A DNA stretch of 64,000 nt from Aphis gossypii. Taxonomy: Eukaryota; Arthropoda; Insecta; Hemiptera; Aphididae. Location: the NCBI RefSeq assembly GCF_020184175.1, contig NC_065531.1, positions 42,367,213 through 42,431,212 on the forward strand, in the 5' to 3' direction. Below, in pieces: positions 1-12,060 of the stretch (positions are counted from its first letter, which is position 1; the number at the start of each line of letters is the position of its first letter). Under the pieces are notes generated by a model. The model worked only from the letters and a program-made list of their open reading frames with translations, was not told where the DNA came from and did no database searches. A program made the position numbers and the translations under genes.

Positions 1-1129
1 CTATAATAACAGTGTGTATAAGATCAATTTTGTTTAACGTTTATGATATGAAAATAATAGGAATTTTCAAAGTTTTAAAATTAACATTATTATGTATATA
101 ATTACACATAGGTAATTCAGGTAGTGAATTTTAATATTTACATTTTTTATTATAATTTATAATTTGATGCTTACTATTCGTTACAATATCCAACGTTGTA
201 TTAAGTCCCAAGATAATGTCGTATCCACAGTGTTATTGTATTATTGTATTATGTGTTAGACAAACTTTTTAAGTTATAAAAAATGATCTAATACTCTCTT
301 ATCGTACTATTTGGCATAAAATTATTTTTTATATTTCTATCACATATTTATTAATATGTATATACATCCATGATTTAATCAATGTAAATACATCGTTATG
401 TTAAATATAAATCATATTTGCTAACTTAATTATACAGTCATAATAAAAACAAAAAAAAATGAACACATGCACATGTACATATTTTATGAACAAAAGGGTA
501 AAAAAGTTATAATCAATAAGTAGGTGTATTTCACCTTTTCAAATATTAGGGAGAAATATATACTCCACATCCCCTTTTAGCCAAAAAAAAAAACATTTCT
601 GATTACGGACACATACAATTTACAATTGTACGTTTAGAAGAATTCATATTTTACTCTGTTATTTTTAGTATCTTATTATTAAATTTAAAGGCTAATATTA
701 TACTGAATTTCAGGTAGGTCCTTTATGATTTATTATTTTGCATGTATTTTAATTTGAAGCAAATTATATGTACAAGATTTGTAACTTTTTGTAAATTTTA
801 AAAAGCTTATACTTAACTTATTTTAACATTTAAATATTGACTTCCTCTCTCAAAAAAAAAAAAAACAAACAAACAAAAAAAAAACATTCGATAATAAATA
901 AATATTCATTCTAACATTAAAAATAATATAAATTCTTCTAAACACCAAATGTGATGTATTTTCAATCACATTTTCAAAATGCATGTAGATATATTCTGAC
1001 GTCTAACGTCTTCACCACAATACCAACGATCTATGTATTACAATAATGCTGAACGATTCTGATTTTTAATTATCTTACACATCATAATAATATTATATAA
1101 AACATACTAATCAAACAATATTTTCAATT
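1..1129. other. AT-rich matrix, no gene seen
   Basis: Extremely AT-rich sequence with no supportable coding region. It holds an A-rich stretch with an AAAC tandem at about 852-890 and a possible zero-length splice site near 713. Nothing else stands out. Confidence 0.6.
704..720 (+). other. candidate recursive (zero-length exon) splice site
   Basis: The sequence TTTCAG is followed directly by GTAGGT, so a 3' splice site abuts a 5' splice site between positions 713 and 714. That juxtaposition defines ratchet points that split very long insect introns. The upstream pyrimidine tract is weak, so chance is a real alternative. Confidence 0.15.
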
Positions 1130-1600
1130 ATTGATATGATATCGCAGTGCGCTTTTACAATAATACACATCGATGCCACCTCATAATACATCATAATATC
1201 CCTGTTGATAACCGCACGGTTTGTACGACAACTACAGCTGATGTACAATAATTTCTTTGGTTTCCCAGAAATGATTATAATATCGTACTCTGGGAATAAA
1301 CATCGCTGTATATTACTGTAAGTACAATAACCATTAATCACTTCGTCTGGTTCTCGATAATTCATGTGAAGATTTAAATTGTACGCTGCAGTATTTCATT
1401 TGATACCAAAGACGACACAGTAGCAGTCTTCCCCCTCTCTCTATGAAATTCTGTGTATGTGTATTTATATATTTGCAGCGTTCCCCGGAGAAAACACTGA
1501 CGAGAGCGACAATCTGTATTTATCGCGCAGTGAGACGTTCTTGGCGCACCGATAACGAGATTTGCATAAGTTTTTCTCTCTCTGAATAACATAACGTTGT
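1130..1600. promoter_or_regulatory. G+C-enriched island with POU octamer
   Basis: About 470 bp visibly richer in G and C than its flanks. The octamer ATTTGCAT, the classical POU-domain site, is at 1560-1567. Two short minus-strand open frames (1111-1365 and 1374-1592) fall here, but they resemble no family I know and are probably by-products of the lower stop-codon density. A regulatory element or a small untranslated exon would both fit. Confidence 0.25.
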
Positions 1601-2141
1601 ATATACGTATATACTGTAGTCATCTGAGTGTATATCTACCTCGTCGTAGAAAAAAAAATAGAATATTTTTTTTCGCTAAGACGTTTGCATTACTTGATTA
1701 ATAACATTGTAACACAATGTAGCTAATAATGGCGAAACGAGTATGATGCTGCAGTAGGTAAAGCGAAAGTATACGAGTAGTAAAATGTCGTTTTATTAAT
1801 TAATTTAATCAACGGTTTTGTGATCTGTTATTAAATTTATTCAACCGTAATAAGGTCAATACACTATAAAGTATCACACTTAATGATGTGAAAATCTTTA
1901 GAAAAAAAATCAAACTTAAATATGTGGTCCAATGAAGGTGTAAAAACGTTTTTTTTTCTACTTTGTACAAAGTTCAAGTATTTGAAATATGTCAATAAAA
2001 TGTATAGCCTAAACGTACATTTGTATGCTTGAAGATTTGATTACTAATGTAGAAATGTCTAAAGGTCAACATTCGATGGTGTTGTGCTATGTTTATTTTA
2101 TTTTCTGGAGTTCGTCCATTTGAGAACTAGCAATCGAAGGT

Positions 2142-2258
2142 ATGAATCAGCTGACTTTAGAACAACAGCAAACCATAAAGCTATTTCTTTATCATTACAA
2201 GCCTGAAACTGATATAATATTATGGACACATGACGACACTTCTGCAGGTTTTTTTTAA
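2142..2258 (+). pseudogene. possible mariner-like transposase N-terminal remnant
   Basis: A 38-codon frame runs from an ATG to TAA. It starts MNQLTLEQQQTIKLFLYHYK, which resembles the first helix of the helix-turn-helix domain opening many Tc1/mariner-type transposases (pattern LTxEQ, hydrophobics, Y/F-x-K/N). The second half shows no family feature and the frame ends early, with no DDE domain in the following sequence. If the resemblance is real, this is a dead fragment. The matching stretch is about 17 residues, so coincidence is quite possible. Confidence 0.2.
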
Positions 2259-3389
2259 AACACTGCTGCAGTAGCAAATCAGAAATTGTACCTCAACTAC
2301 ATTAAAATGTTATAATCGTGTTGACACTGTATTGATAAAAATTATTACAGGGAAATAATATATTTTAGAAAATTATTATTAATTTATTTAAAAAAAAATT
2401 AATTTTAATTTTTTTATATTTTGTTCATAATATTTTTGGCTTCAAATATTGTTATAATGGAAACTATTTATAAATAGAGAAGAATTGTTAAACGAGCTTC
2501 ATTACAATAATATTTATTATTATTTTTATTATTCAGTAATTAAAAAATATTTTCGTTTATTATAATGTATAAAATGTAGGTAAGTTTGTTTTTTTTTTGC
2601 CAGCAAATGTTTGTGTTTTTATTTATAATAATTTATTGTATTTTTGTTGATATTTTTAACAATAATTGAGTGTCAATTAAATATTTATTAAATAAACCAT
2701 AACAAAAATAATGTGTCGAGTTTTGTTTATCGGGCTTAACCTATGTTGAGTGCTTTTGTTCCAGCAATATTTACTCTATTATTTACAAATACTACATGTT
2801 ATATATATTGAATATTTTTATGGAAATAAATCTGTTTGATCAATGTATACCAATATTTAGGAGCGTGGTGATACATTTTATTTAAAATAAACAACAAAAT
2901 ACTAATACTTTATTTTGTGTAGTAAGTGATAGTTTAAATGATATGATATTTTATACAACGATGCATTTCGAGTGGCAAACATAAATAGTGCTTTCAAAAA
3001 TGTATTTTAATACCTCAAAAGACGCATAATGCTACTTATTAAAAATAAGTAAAGTATAAGTAAAATTTGTACGTCTTTGATTTAATTGTGTTAGTAAAAA
3101 TATCAAATTAGGTTTATACTGTTGCTGTACGATATTTCGATGTGATTGTTACTTTTGGCAATAAATATTTAAACGACGTTACATTATTATGCACACATTC
3201 AATAATTGTAATGTTTAACAATTAATCAATGTATATATATATATACTAATCTACCTAATCTTTAAAAAGATTTATTTTTATTTCACTCATCCCCCCACCC
3301 CCTTAAAATACATATTCAAGTTAAAACGTAGTAGGTACGTTTATTACCTCGTATTTTTCGCACGTGAACTGACATGGACATAAAATATA

Positions 3390-3430
3390 CAGAGTATCCC
3401 AAGAAACGTTTTGGATTTGAGCCTGTACAT
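3390..3430. repeat. 41-bp foldback with mariner-like ends
   Basis: The segment begins TACAG and ends CTGTA, with an inner CCAA/TTGG pairing. It reads TACAGAGTATCCCAAGAAAC at its left end, a form close to the TACAGGGTGTCCC ends of many mariner-type miniature elements. It is too short to be a complete element and may be a nested or collapsed end. Confidence 0.2.
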
Positions 3431-4020
3431 TTATTGCATTAAATTATGTATGAAGACACCCTTTTTATGGTGCGTTCAAAATATTTTTTTCTAACATACC
3501 TGCTGCTTTGGAATAACTTCTTTTTTTTTGTTTATGTAATGGACATCTACTTTTTTAGGATAGGTATTACTCTTTCGCATAAGCATTTATGGTTTACTGA
3601 AAAACCAAACCTTATGCCGAAAACATAAATTTGACTAAAATAGTATTGCATTGATATATTATAACGATATGTATATTAAATATAATTTTGTACATATATT
3701 TTAAACCTTATTATGTATATACTATATAGATTGATAAAACACTTGCAATGTAGCTTATAGATAATATCATTAATGCTATTAGACAGAGAAAATAATTTTG
3801 AAGATACTTCACGTTTTTAATTAAAGGTGAGAGTGCTGAACTCTTCATGAATTTACTATGGTTTTTATTTTTATTTTTTTTTAAGATGATCATAGATTAT
3901 CCCTATAATACTTTTGCTCATGAGTTGACAGTCTTGCCAATTTAATATACTAACTCAGGGAAAAAGTTTTCAAGTATTTGAAAAATTAATTTAAACAGTC
4001 AATATTTACTATAAATGTTC

Positions 4021-4090
4021 GTCCGGAGTAGCTCAAGTGGAAATGTTGCTACTTGCTATATATCGTTATGGTGCAAATTGTTGACGGGAA
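4021..4090 (+). other. tRNA-like A box/B box (degenerate tRNA or SINE head)
   Basis: TAGCTCAAGTGG (4029-4040) matches the tRNA A-box consensus TRGYNNARNNGG. GGTGCAAATTG (4070-4080) is a degraded B box (consensus GGTTCRANTCC), at a spacing usual for tRNA genes. The upstream GTCCGGA has no complementary 3' acceptor strand after the B box, so this is not a working tRNA. It fits a tRNA pseudogene or the promoter head of a tRNA-derived SINE. Confidence 0.3.
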
Positions 4091-4295
4091 TCAAGTGCAA
4101 ATTTTCCCTTCATATATCCCTGTCATTGTAAAAAGATATAATGGCTGCCATCGTGTAGACTTTTGTCAAGGTTCGCGGCGAAACAACATTTATTATTACC
4201 CTCGGTTGCTCGACCTCATCGACCCCCTTACCCGAAAACTCTTTGCCACGCTAATGTCAACACTATACACACATCCTCTTTGTCCACTTTCTACA

Positions 4296-4331
4296 TATAA
4301 ACAGGCTCCACCCGTTTCCGTGCATTCATTT
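4296..4331 (+). promoter_or_regulatory. candidate TATA-Initiator core promoter
   Basis: TATAAA at 4296-4301 lies 32 bases upstream of the A of TCATTT (arthropod Initiator TCAKTY), which would put transcription start at 4328. The spacing is near canonical. A GTGAGT at 4521 could end a non-coding first exon of about 193 nt. No conserved downstream promoter element was seen. Confidence 0.22.
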
Positions 4332-4968
4332 CAACCATCAATCATCGCGATCAAAGTTTTTCCGTAGTCTCCAATATTCGCTGTTTTGGTTTACCCATAT
4401 AACGAATTTCACACCGACTGGCTGTTTTGTTTACTCGACGACCTAAATACACACACGTACACTGCAGCAAACACATAATCTACCATTTACCCATTTCTCT
4501 ATCATCTGTCGAAATTTGTTGTGAGTATATAACCTTTCCATATTCCATCGAAATTGGAATTTGTTTACTTTGGTTCCAAAAGGTTGCCACTCTGGCAGTT
4601 ATCTAATTTTAGTAACAAAATAAACACAAAAGTTTTTGTATATATATATATCATATATACAAACATAAAATATAATATATATATATATATAATGTAAAAC
4701 TAATAAAACAGTATAAATTATGTACTGATATTTACTATGTTATTTGTTTATATTTCCTTGTTTGTTCCCCGTATTGAACATACTATTTTTTAATTTTTTT
4801 ATGATACACAATATATATTATGTATATATTTTTTTTAAAACTAAACTATATAATTTACCATTTTTATATAGGTACAGTTTAAATGTCTTTTTATACATTA
4901 ATATTTAGGCAAATTAAATAGAATAATGTAACTGTAGTTTATCAATTACAATCTATAAAACCATAATA

Positions 4969-4974
<6 letters not shown>

Positions 4975-4999
<25 letters not shown>

Positions 5000-5035
5000 A
5001 TACTATATATATATTATATATATATATAATATATT
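4975..5035. repeat. TA microsatellite and AT palindrome
   Basis: An alternating TA run of about 25 bases is followed by a self-complementary TATATA/TATATA arrangement with short interruptions. It could extrude as a cruciform. No gene is associated. Confidence 0.85.
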
Positions 5036-7170
5036 GTTTTATATTTGTATAAAAGTGTACATGTCATTTTATAGTTAATATAATTAACAATTGCATTAAA
5101 TAAAGATTCTCAATATTATATTATATTTAATATATGAATTATACTTAATAATAAATTAAAGTTAAATACAATTTAGTTTCTAAATGGGAAGATTGAATAT
5201 TGATTATAAGTAGGTATAAGAAATACAAATTATACATTTTTACAGTTATTAAGCTATAGGTATAAAAAAATCCATCAATAATTTATGTGATATTTTCATA
5301 CTTTATTTTAATCGTTTTTTCTAACGGGTTTTAAAAATTCGCATAACATATTATTGTAATACATGTATTTTTATGTACAATTTTTTTGATTATTCTGAAA
5401 TACGTACTAACAAATATTTTATAAAAAATAAAATTTATTACATAACATTTTTATAAAAATTTTCCTTTTATAAAAAAAAACAAATAATAGTATACGCGTG
5501 TTATTATGTATGTAGTTCGTTCTATATGACATTAAGAAACAAATACTTAGAACTATTATTTTAATACAGAAAACAATATGTTGGGTTTTCATCCTTTTTC
5601 CTCCTGTAATTTACTTTTTAGTGATTCGCTTTAAATGGATGAATAAAAACGAAATATATCCACAACAAATTTCCAATTTATCAAAAAATTCACATGAATG
5701 CATCTCAATTTATCCCACTTAGTAACAACGAAGAACCGATTTGAATACATCTCAATTAAAACGGTGTGATTAAACTATTTGAAAAAAAAATAATATAAAT
5801 ATATTTGAAAATTATACACGTCTGAAAAATAACATTGTATCATTGTATGTACCTAAATATATATATAAAATTAGCACTTGTGTATTAACTAACAATACAT
5901 TACATTTTCAATCGTAAATTAATGATATAGAACAATAAATTATTATGTCATAATAATATGTACTATACTCCCACAATTCATATATTATCAATAAATATTA
6001 AATAGTTTATTGTAAAATAATTATAATATTATATGATAATAATTTTGATAATGTATAATGTATATTATTATTTATTGTAAGTCAATGCTAATCTAACCAT
6101 TTCATTTGTTGACATATTAACATGCATGTGTTGTTGGAGATCATATAGATATTTAAAGGTTATAATAACAATTCATATATGAATACGGTTATTAATTTAT
6201 TTATTACTAAATCATTAGAATCGAATGCATAGGAAAATAATATTCATAATTAAGTATATCATAAATATAAAATCAAAAGATACAAATTATGATAATATTA
6301 CTATAATTAAAATGAGTAACAAACTCAATATTTCATATTATATAAAAAAAAAACTAGCAGGAAGCTACATATTTTATCATATATTTTAAAAATATAATAA
6401 AATGAATACTTTTTTTTTATTTGTTAAAAGATTTATTTTTATACGTAATATATTATTGTTTAATAATGTTACTTTATTACGAACTACCTAATTTGTAGAA
6501 TGATATCCATGTTTCTTCCTATCTACATTAACTTAAAAACAAGTAAGTTGATAAGTTCATAGAATAATATTATATTGATCATTTATTGATTTTGTTTAAA
6601 CACTTGAAAGTAAACTATACGATCACTGCATAAATTGAGTTACAAATATGATCTCTGTTTGGTTACTTGTTAGGAACTGTTTCGATGTGTTACAATTCAG
6701 TGTGTCTGAAAAATAGAAAAATAAATCCATATTTTATTTTAGTACATAAAACGGATTTAAACTCGATTACGATTTTATGAGTGGGAAATTCTCTACCGTA
6801 CGTTTGAAAATAACCGTAAATAATGTAATATGAGAGGGGTTTGAATAACATTCGATTTCGTAAAACTGTATTGAAAGGTTTAAATATTTGTAATGAAAAT
6901 GTCATCTGAGTTTCAATATTATAGAATTCAAAAAACCAAAAAAATATTGACAGTGGTTGAACATAACATAATAAACTGATAAATCAAAAATAATCCTTGA
7001 CTTAATAATAGTAAGCCAAAAACCTCTCCAAATATCTACTGTAAAGAAAAAAAAATAAATTTTTACTCACCATCAGATTTATTATAATAAATCTATATAT
7101 TTTTTAATACACTATTTTTAAATTGTAAAATAATATTAATCGATATACATATCTGTTATATATATACATA

Positions 7171-7190
7171 TGTGTGTGTGTGTGTGTGTG
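7171..7190. repeat. (TG)10 microsatellite
   Basis: Ten perfect TG units follow a short TATATACATA tract. Confidence 0.9.
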
Positions 7191-9366
7191 TTGTTTATGT
7201 GTATATTTATGTATATTACTGTATATTACAATATACATATGCAATACAAATTTTGAATTTTTGTACAATAATTACAATAATGATACTTGGTTTTCTTTTA
7301 TTCACTAAGTATTTATAAAATTATAATATTTAATATTACGACTAAGTCTTAGGTATATGGTTCAATGATAATTTTAAAAACCATAACCCATCTATGATTT
7401 TTACTATTAAAATGTTTCTTTTTATAATTAGTATATAGTTTAAGTTTTTATTATTCAGACAGATTAGGGTATACTAAAAAAGAAGAAATTATAATTTACA
7501 CAATTTTAATAGTTGTGAACTGCATTTCCTTTACAGCTGTGAATTATATTTAATAAAAAGTACCTACTTTGAGGCTATATTATAGTTGTGTGTGGGTGTT
7601 ATTTTTTAATAGCTTTCAAATGTAATTTATTGGTGCCTAATCGTATAGATTATCTTAAATATAATAATATATTGTTAGTAAATTGGTCGGAAAGTTTTCA
7701 ATAGGTTTTGAACGGGTTATAATTTTTGATGGGAGAGTGTTATAATTGGAGAGAAACCGACTGCCGATTATTACACAATAATATGATCATTGAATTGATG
7801 ACATCCTATTGGGTATTATGCACGTATATGAGAAATAACGTTACTCTAGTACACAATAGTGTTTCCTATCTTGTCACCTCAAAGACAAAGTGGAAAAGGG
7901 ATAGTATGTTTCAAGATAGGTTTGTATATGCTTATGTATGCATATAAGAACGGTGGCTGGTTCAATTGCACATCCAATTTTCAGTCCTAAAAGGAAATAA
8001 ATTGTAATATGTATTAAAAGGATATTGTTGGTCTGTAAAAAGTTAACGTTGTAAAAAAGAAAAGAAAAACTTTGTTTTCTGGGTTCAGTTAAATTAATAG
8101 TCAACCGTAAAGAAAATAAAACAACCACTTCCTTTACGCCAACCCCACTCAGTGAAGTTGAGCGATATTTTCAAATTGTTTGTAACGAAAAAAAAAAAGT
8201 TTGATTCATTTACGATTAAACGAGTTTTTTTTAACACAATTCTAAGTTAATTTTTGCTGTAAACGTTTTATTTAACTTTTTACTTGGTTTTTTATTTTTT
8301 TAAGATCTTAAGTTCACTAGCTTTATATAAACTATTAGTTATTGACTTTTATAACATACTGAAATACATTAAAGTTATTATATTTTAAGACTTTCTAGGA
8401 GTATTTTATTTTTAACGATCAAATCTATTACCTAATGTTCTTAAATAATAATATGGTACTTAATTATTATTGATAGTTAATTTTATTTTGTATGATTGAA
8501 TACATTTTAATTTTTAATCATTTAGATTTTAACAAAACATAATTATTGTTTAATTTAAATTATGAAAGTAAAAACTGTTGATCAAAGTTAAAATATTTAA
8601 CAACTAGAGTTATCTTTATAATATTTGTAATTTTACTGTCAGACAGTAAATAAATAGACTTAACAAAATTAATCACATTTATATAAAATAATAATTTTTA
8701 TTAGATTTATTGTGTTTACATGTTCATAATTTTATAATAAAACCATACACATGATCGAATAATTTCGTGTCTCTATTAATTGTTTCAAATCGCTTATCTT
8801 GAATCTAATATGAGATACATATATAGAAACAAAGGAGAAAGCTAGTCTTTGAATAGTATTTAATCAAACGTCCCAGAAATATATACATGAGATTTGCATT
8901 GAGGGGTTAAACCACTGGTTTCAGAGACCCCAGGGACCCTAAAGTTTTAACGCTTTCGAACTAGAAAGTGATTTATTATTTTAGCTTCAAAACAAACAAC
9001 TTTTTTTTTTCATTTTCATTCACTGATTATTTGAATACTATATTATTATCATTATAATTATAATTATCATTTTATGAATCTCCATCAGTTAACAACTTTT
9101 TTTTTTCATATATTTCGTGTATATTATAATTTTATTATTAATTAATATTTCATTATTTGTCCAATTCTGAGGATGTACATTGTCAAATTAACAGAGTAAA
9201 AATAATCTTGAACTATGTAATTGAAATTATTATTTTTTTCATTTTATTTTTATTTTTATTTTTTGCAATACTAGACTTCAATATTACCGCCAATTCAATT
9301 TTGGTATAATGTCGCCATTAATATCAAAGTTCAAAATTTAATAATTGTTTCTTTTTTTTTTTACAG

Positions 9367-9396
9367 AAATTATGGAGTTTCTGTGACAGCCAAAAC
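9367..9396 (+). other. candidate 30-nt microexon
   Basis: A strong acceptor (long T tract ending TTTTACAG at 9366) is followed after exactly 30 bases by a perfect donor GTAAGT (9397-9402). The length is a multiple of three, so inclusion or skipping would keep the reading frame. Two of three frames are open, reading KLWSFCDSQN or xNYGVSVTAKx. I do not recognise the protein and see no partner exon in the window, as expected if the introns are very long. Coincidental pairing of an acceptor and donor is the main alternative. Confidence 0.3.
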
Positions 9397-9402
9397 GTAA
9401 GT

Positions 9403-11854
9403 GAAATTAGTTTTTATATTATATATATACGCTTAAATAAGTAGGCACAAGTGTACAAATTTATGATTTATTATACAAACATAGGTCAATAATAATTTGA
9501 TATATGTACTACTAATATATCGGTACCTACATTGATTGTATTACGCAATATATACTTAAGTGGTTAATACGAGTTTAATTTTATCAACCCATTGTCAAAG
9601 TTTATTAATTTGTTTTTCTCCAATAATAGTACGATACAATTAAATGTCGAGTACAAATATGAATGGTGTAATAAACTTTGCGGTACAGCTTTCACCAGTC
9701 ATAGAGTTGATCATAAACTATAAAGTTAGGGTTATATTATAACTTATGAAATGGTTGATATATTATGGCTCACTAGAATTTTGTTTTGTTCTACTTCAAT
9801 TAAAAGCTAGGAGACAACATGCATAATTCCAATAGGCACCTATTTATTGGTTCCTATATTTTCTGTAGATATAAAGTATTTTCAGACGAATAAAATAAAA
9901 TCGTTTGACATATTGTTAAACAGTAAAATCAATTAAAAAATACGTGAAGGTTAGTAATAATGTATGATTGTAACGAATATTATTGCATCTTATAATATTT
10001 AACCGTATAGTGTTTTATTATTAATTAGACTAAGTTTCTTGGGATAGAACGTTGTTTTTTGGTTTTTTATAGGGAAAAACAAACAAATATACTTGATTTA
10101 ACCACGTTGCGTAACACGATGTGTGTTGGTATTTGTTTGTGCATTTCTAGTTTAATTTTTTTCTTGAACATTCAACGTTAATCGAATTTCGTTGAGTCGT
10201 ATAACACAATATTGACAGACAACTTCATTACTCAAACCTTTTTTTTTCTATTTGTTGAAAGACCGTGGTACGTTTCTGAAATCGTTTATGTAAGATAAAT
10301 ACAATGCAGTTGAATTCCCAGTGAAATCGATCTTTTGTATTAATAATATATCAGTTCATTATTTCGAACTTAATCAAACCTGATTTGCCCGTAATAGTCA
10401 ACATCAAATAAATAGTATATGATTTACAATTATTATAGTAATAGTTATTGTAAAATATGTTGTAATTTGAGAAATCAATAATTTTTGAACACAACATAAT
10501 TATTTTATGTGGCCAAATATTACTGTTATTAAGTTACGATAGTTAGAAGTTAGGTGATGGTGAAAAAAACCTAGTCGTCCTGACCAAACTGAACAAAAAA
10601 CTTAAAATAGGATATAATTAAAACAGCAATTGTGTTGAGTGAGTATCTTATGCTGCGTGAGTGTATTGAAGACCTTTACAATTGCTTTTCAAATACACCA
10701 GACGAGAACGAATAAGTAATTTTAAACGATTGAACGCTTTCAATTTAGACAATGTATTTGTAATTTTAGATAAAACGTTCGCAATTTAAAAGTTATTATT
10801 AGCAGCTCTATGTTATTTATACTTTAGAAGATATCAATTAGAGTAGATATGATATTTTTCTTTTTAAATTACTTTCATAATTACATCATTAACCGTAAAT
10901 ATAATTAGGAAAAACGTAATTCAGATAACTGGAAAGCACAACGTTTATAATATTCATAAAGTGAATGCATATTTAATCGTCAATGGCCAAAACCTGGTTT
11001 TAAAGTTTGAAACTAAAATTTCCAAAATACAATAATATTATACCTAAAAGGGAATTAAAATATATACATATATATAAAAAACAATCGAAAAACTAGTAGG
11101 TATAACGTATTAAAACGATATGAATGCATGCATTATTTATTTTAACGCGACAAATAATATAATCTTCAACATATAATATGTAAATATAATAAAAAGTACT
11201 AAGGTAAACTTGTAAATTTATTTAAGTAATTTGTTGAAAAATACAATATTAATTTAATATCATATTGATGTGATTACAATTATTTTAAACCACGTAGGTA
11301 CGACGCGCAGTTGTATTTTAATATTATTATTATGTTAATTTTTGTGTCCTACATTTAAAATTACTTTCATTTAATTACTGTTGGCAATTTTTTTCTAATT
11401 CACAGTTGAATATAATTTAACAATAAAAAACACAATTTAATTATTCAATATTTTATTAAATCTTGGAATTTAAATTGAAAATTATTGGTTGGTTATAATT
11501 AAATGTTTAACTACTTAACATAAAAATATTTGTGGGTAGAAACAAAAATGTTTTTACTCAAACGTCTTATGAATCATCCAAAAATTAAGTACTGTTAGCA
11601 ATATACGTTTTGGAGTTAATAATAATTATATTGTTTATAATATAAAAAAAATAAACTGTCAATAAATTAAAATCTATTTTTAATTTTTTTTATAAAAGTT
11701 CAATAATTATTATCATCATGATTTTATAACATGTTTCATAACAACACAAAAAAACCACGCCTTTTTTGATAGTGATATATACTCGTATTAAAAAGTTTGT
11801 TCTTTTTTTTTTTATGTGATGGGTGAGAATCTCAGTAAAACAATAAAATCTTTG
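9403..11854. other. AT-rich matrix, nothing recognised
   Basis: Very AT-rich, no coding signal, no sizeable repeat found by eye. Confidence 0.6.
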
Positions 11855-12060
11855 AGCTTCTTTCGTTCGCTAGTGTAGCTGGGAGTAAGTAAGAGAAGTA
11901 GCTATAGAGAAAAAGGAGGCTCGTAAATTTTGCAAGATAAGAGATTGGTTCTCAGCCAGGTGACTGTGTTCGTTGTTTTTTTTTTTTTGCTTCACTTAGA
12001 ACCCTCGGGACCTACAGCCAACTCGTTCACGTACCCTAGCGTCAAAATTAATTATTTGTT
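11855..12060. promoter_or_regulatory. small G+C-enriched island
   Basis: About 200 bp of higher complexity containing two donor-like motifs (GTAAGT within GGGAGTAAGTAAG near 11883, and GGTGAGAA just upstream) and a T13-like tract. No reading frame of note. It may be a conserved non-coding element. Confidence 0.2.

Larger units (their letters stand above)
1601..4020. other. AT-rich matrix with small remnants
   Basis: Mostly AT-rich sequence without a gene. Two items are listed separately: a short transposase-like frame at 2142-2258 and a 41-bp foldback at 3390-3430. The open frames at 3446-3628 (+) and 3711-3893 (-) are low-complexity, F/Y/I-rich translations and are not believed. Confidence 0.6.
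4021..4530 (+). promoter_or_regulatory. G+C-enriched island with Pol III-like and Pol II-like signals
   Basis: About 500 bp of mixed composition in AT-rich flanks. In order along the plus strand it contains a tRNA-like A and B box (4029-4080), TATAAA (4296-4301), an Initiator TCATTT (4326-4331), the Exd/Pbx-Hox composite CCATCAATCA (4335-4344) and a donor-like GTGAGT (4521-4526). The 104-codon frame at 4053-4367 lies inside it and has no recognisable domain. The clustering suggests a functional element or an old insertion, but which one is unclear. Confidence 0.3.
4531..9366. other. AT-rich matrix with microsatellites
   Basis: No gene can be supported. It contains a TA-repeat and palindromic AT tract (about 4975-5035), a TG repeat (7171-7190) and many A/T homopolymers. 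Frames at 6690-6905 (-), 7726-7947 (+) and 7874-8128 (-) are chance openings. A small G+C-richer patch at about 8880-8955 contains a second POU octamer ATTTGCAT (8892-8899). Confidence 0.6.

Noticed and set aside
8905..8945. CACTGGTTTCAGAGACCCC resembling a hAT element end (CAGTGGTT...GACCCC)
   Set aside because: The terminal CAGTGG is not at the edge of a repeat unit, no partner terminus or 8-bp duplication was seen, and the match is short.
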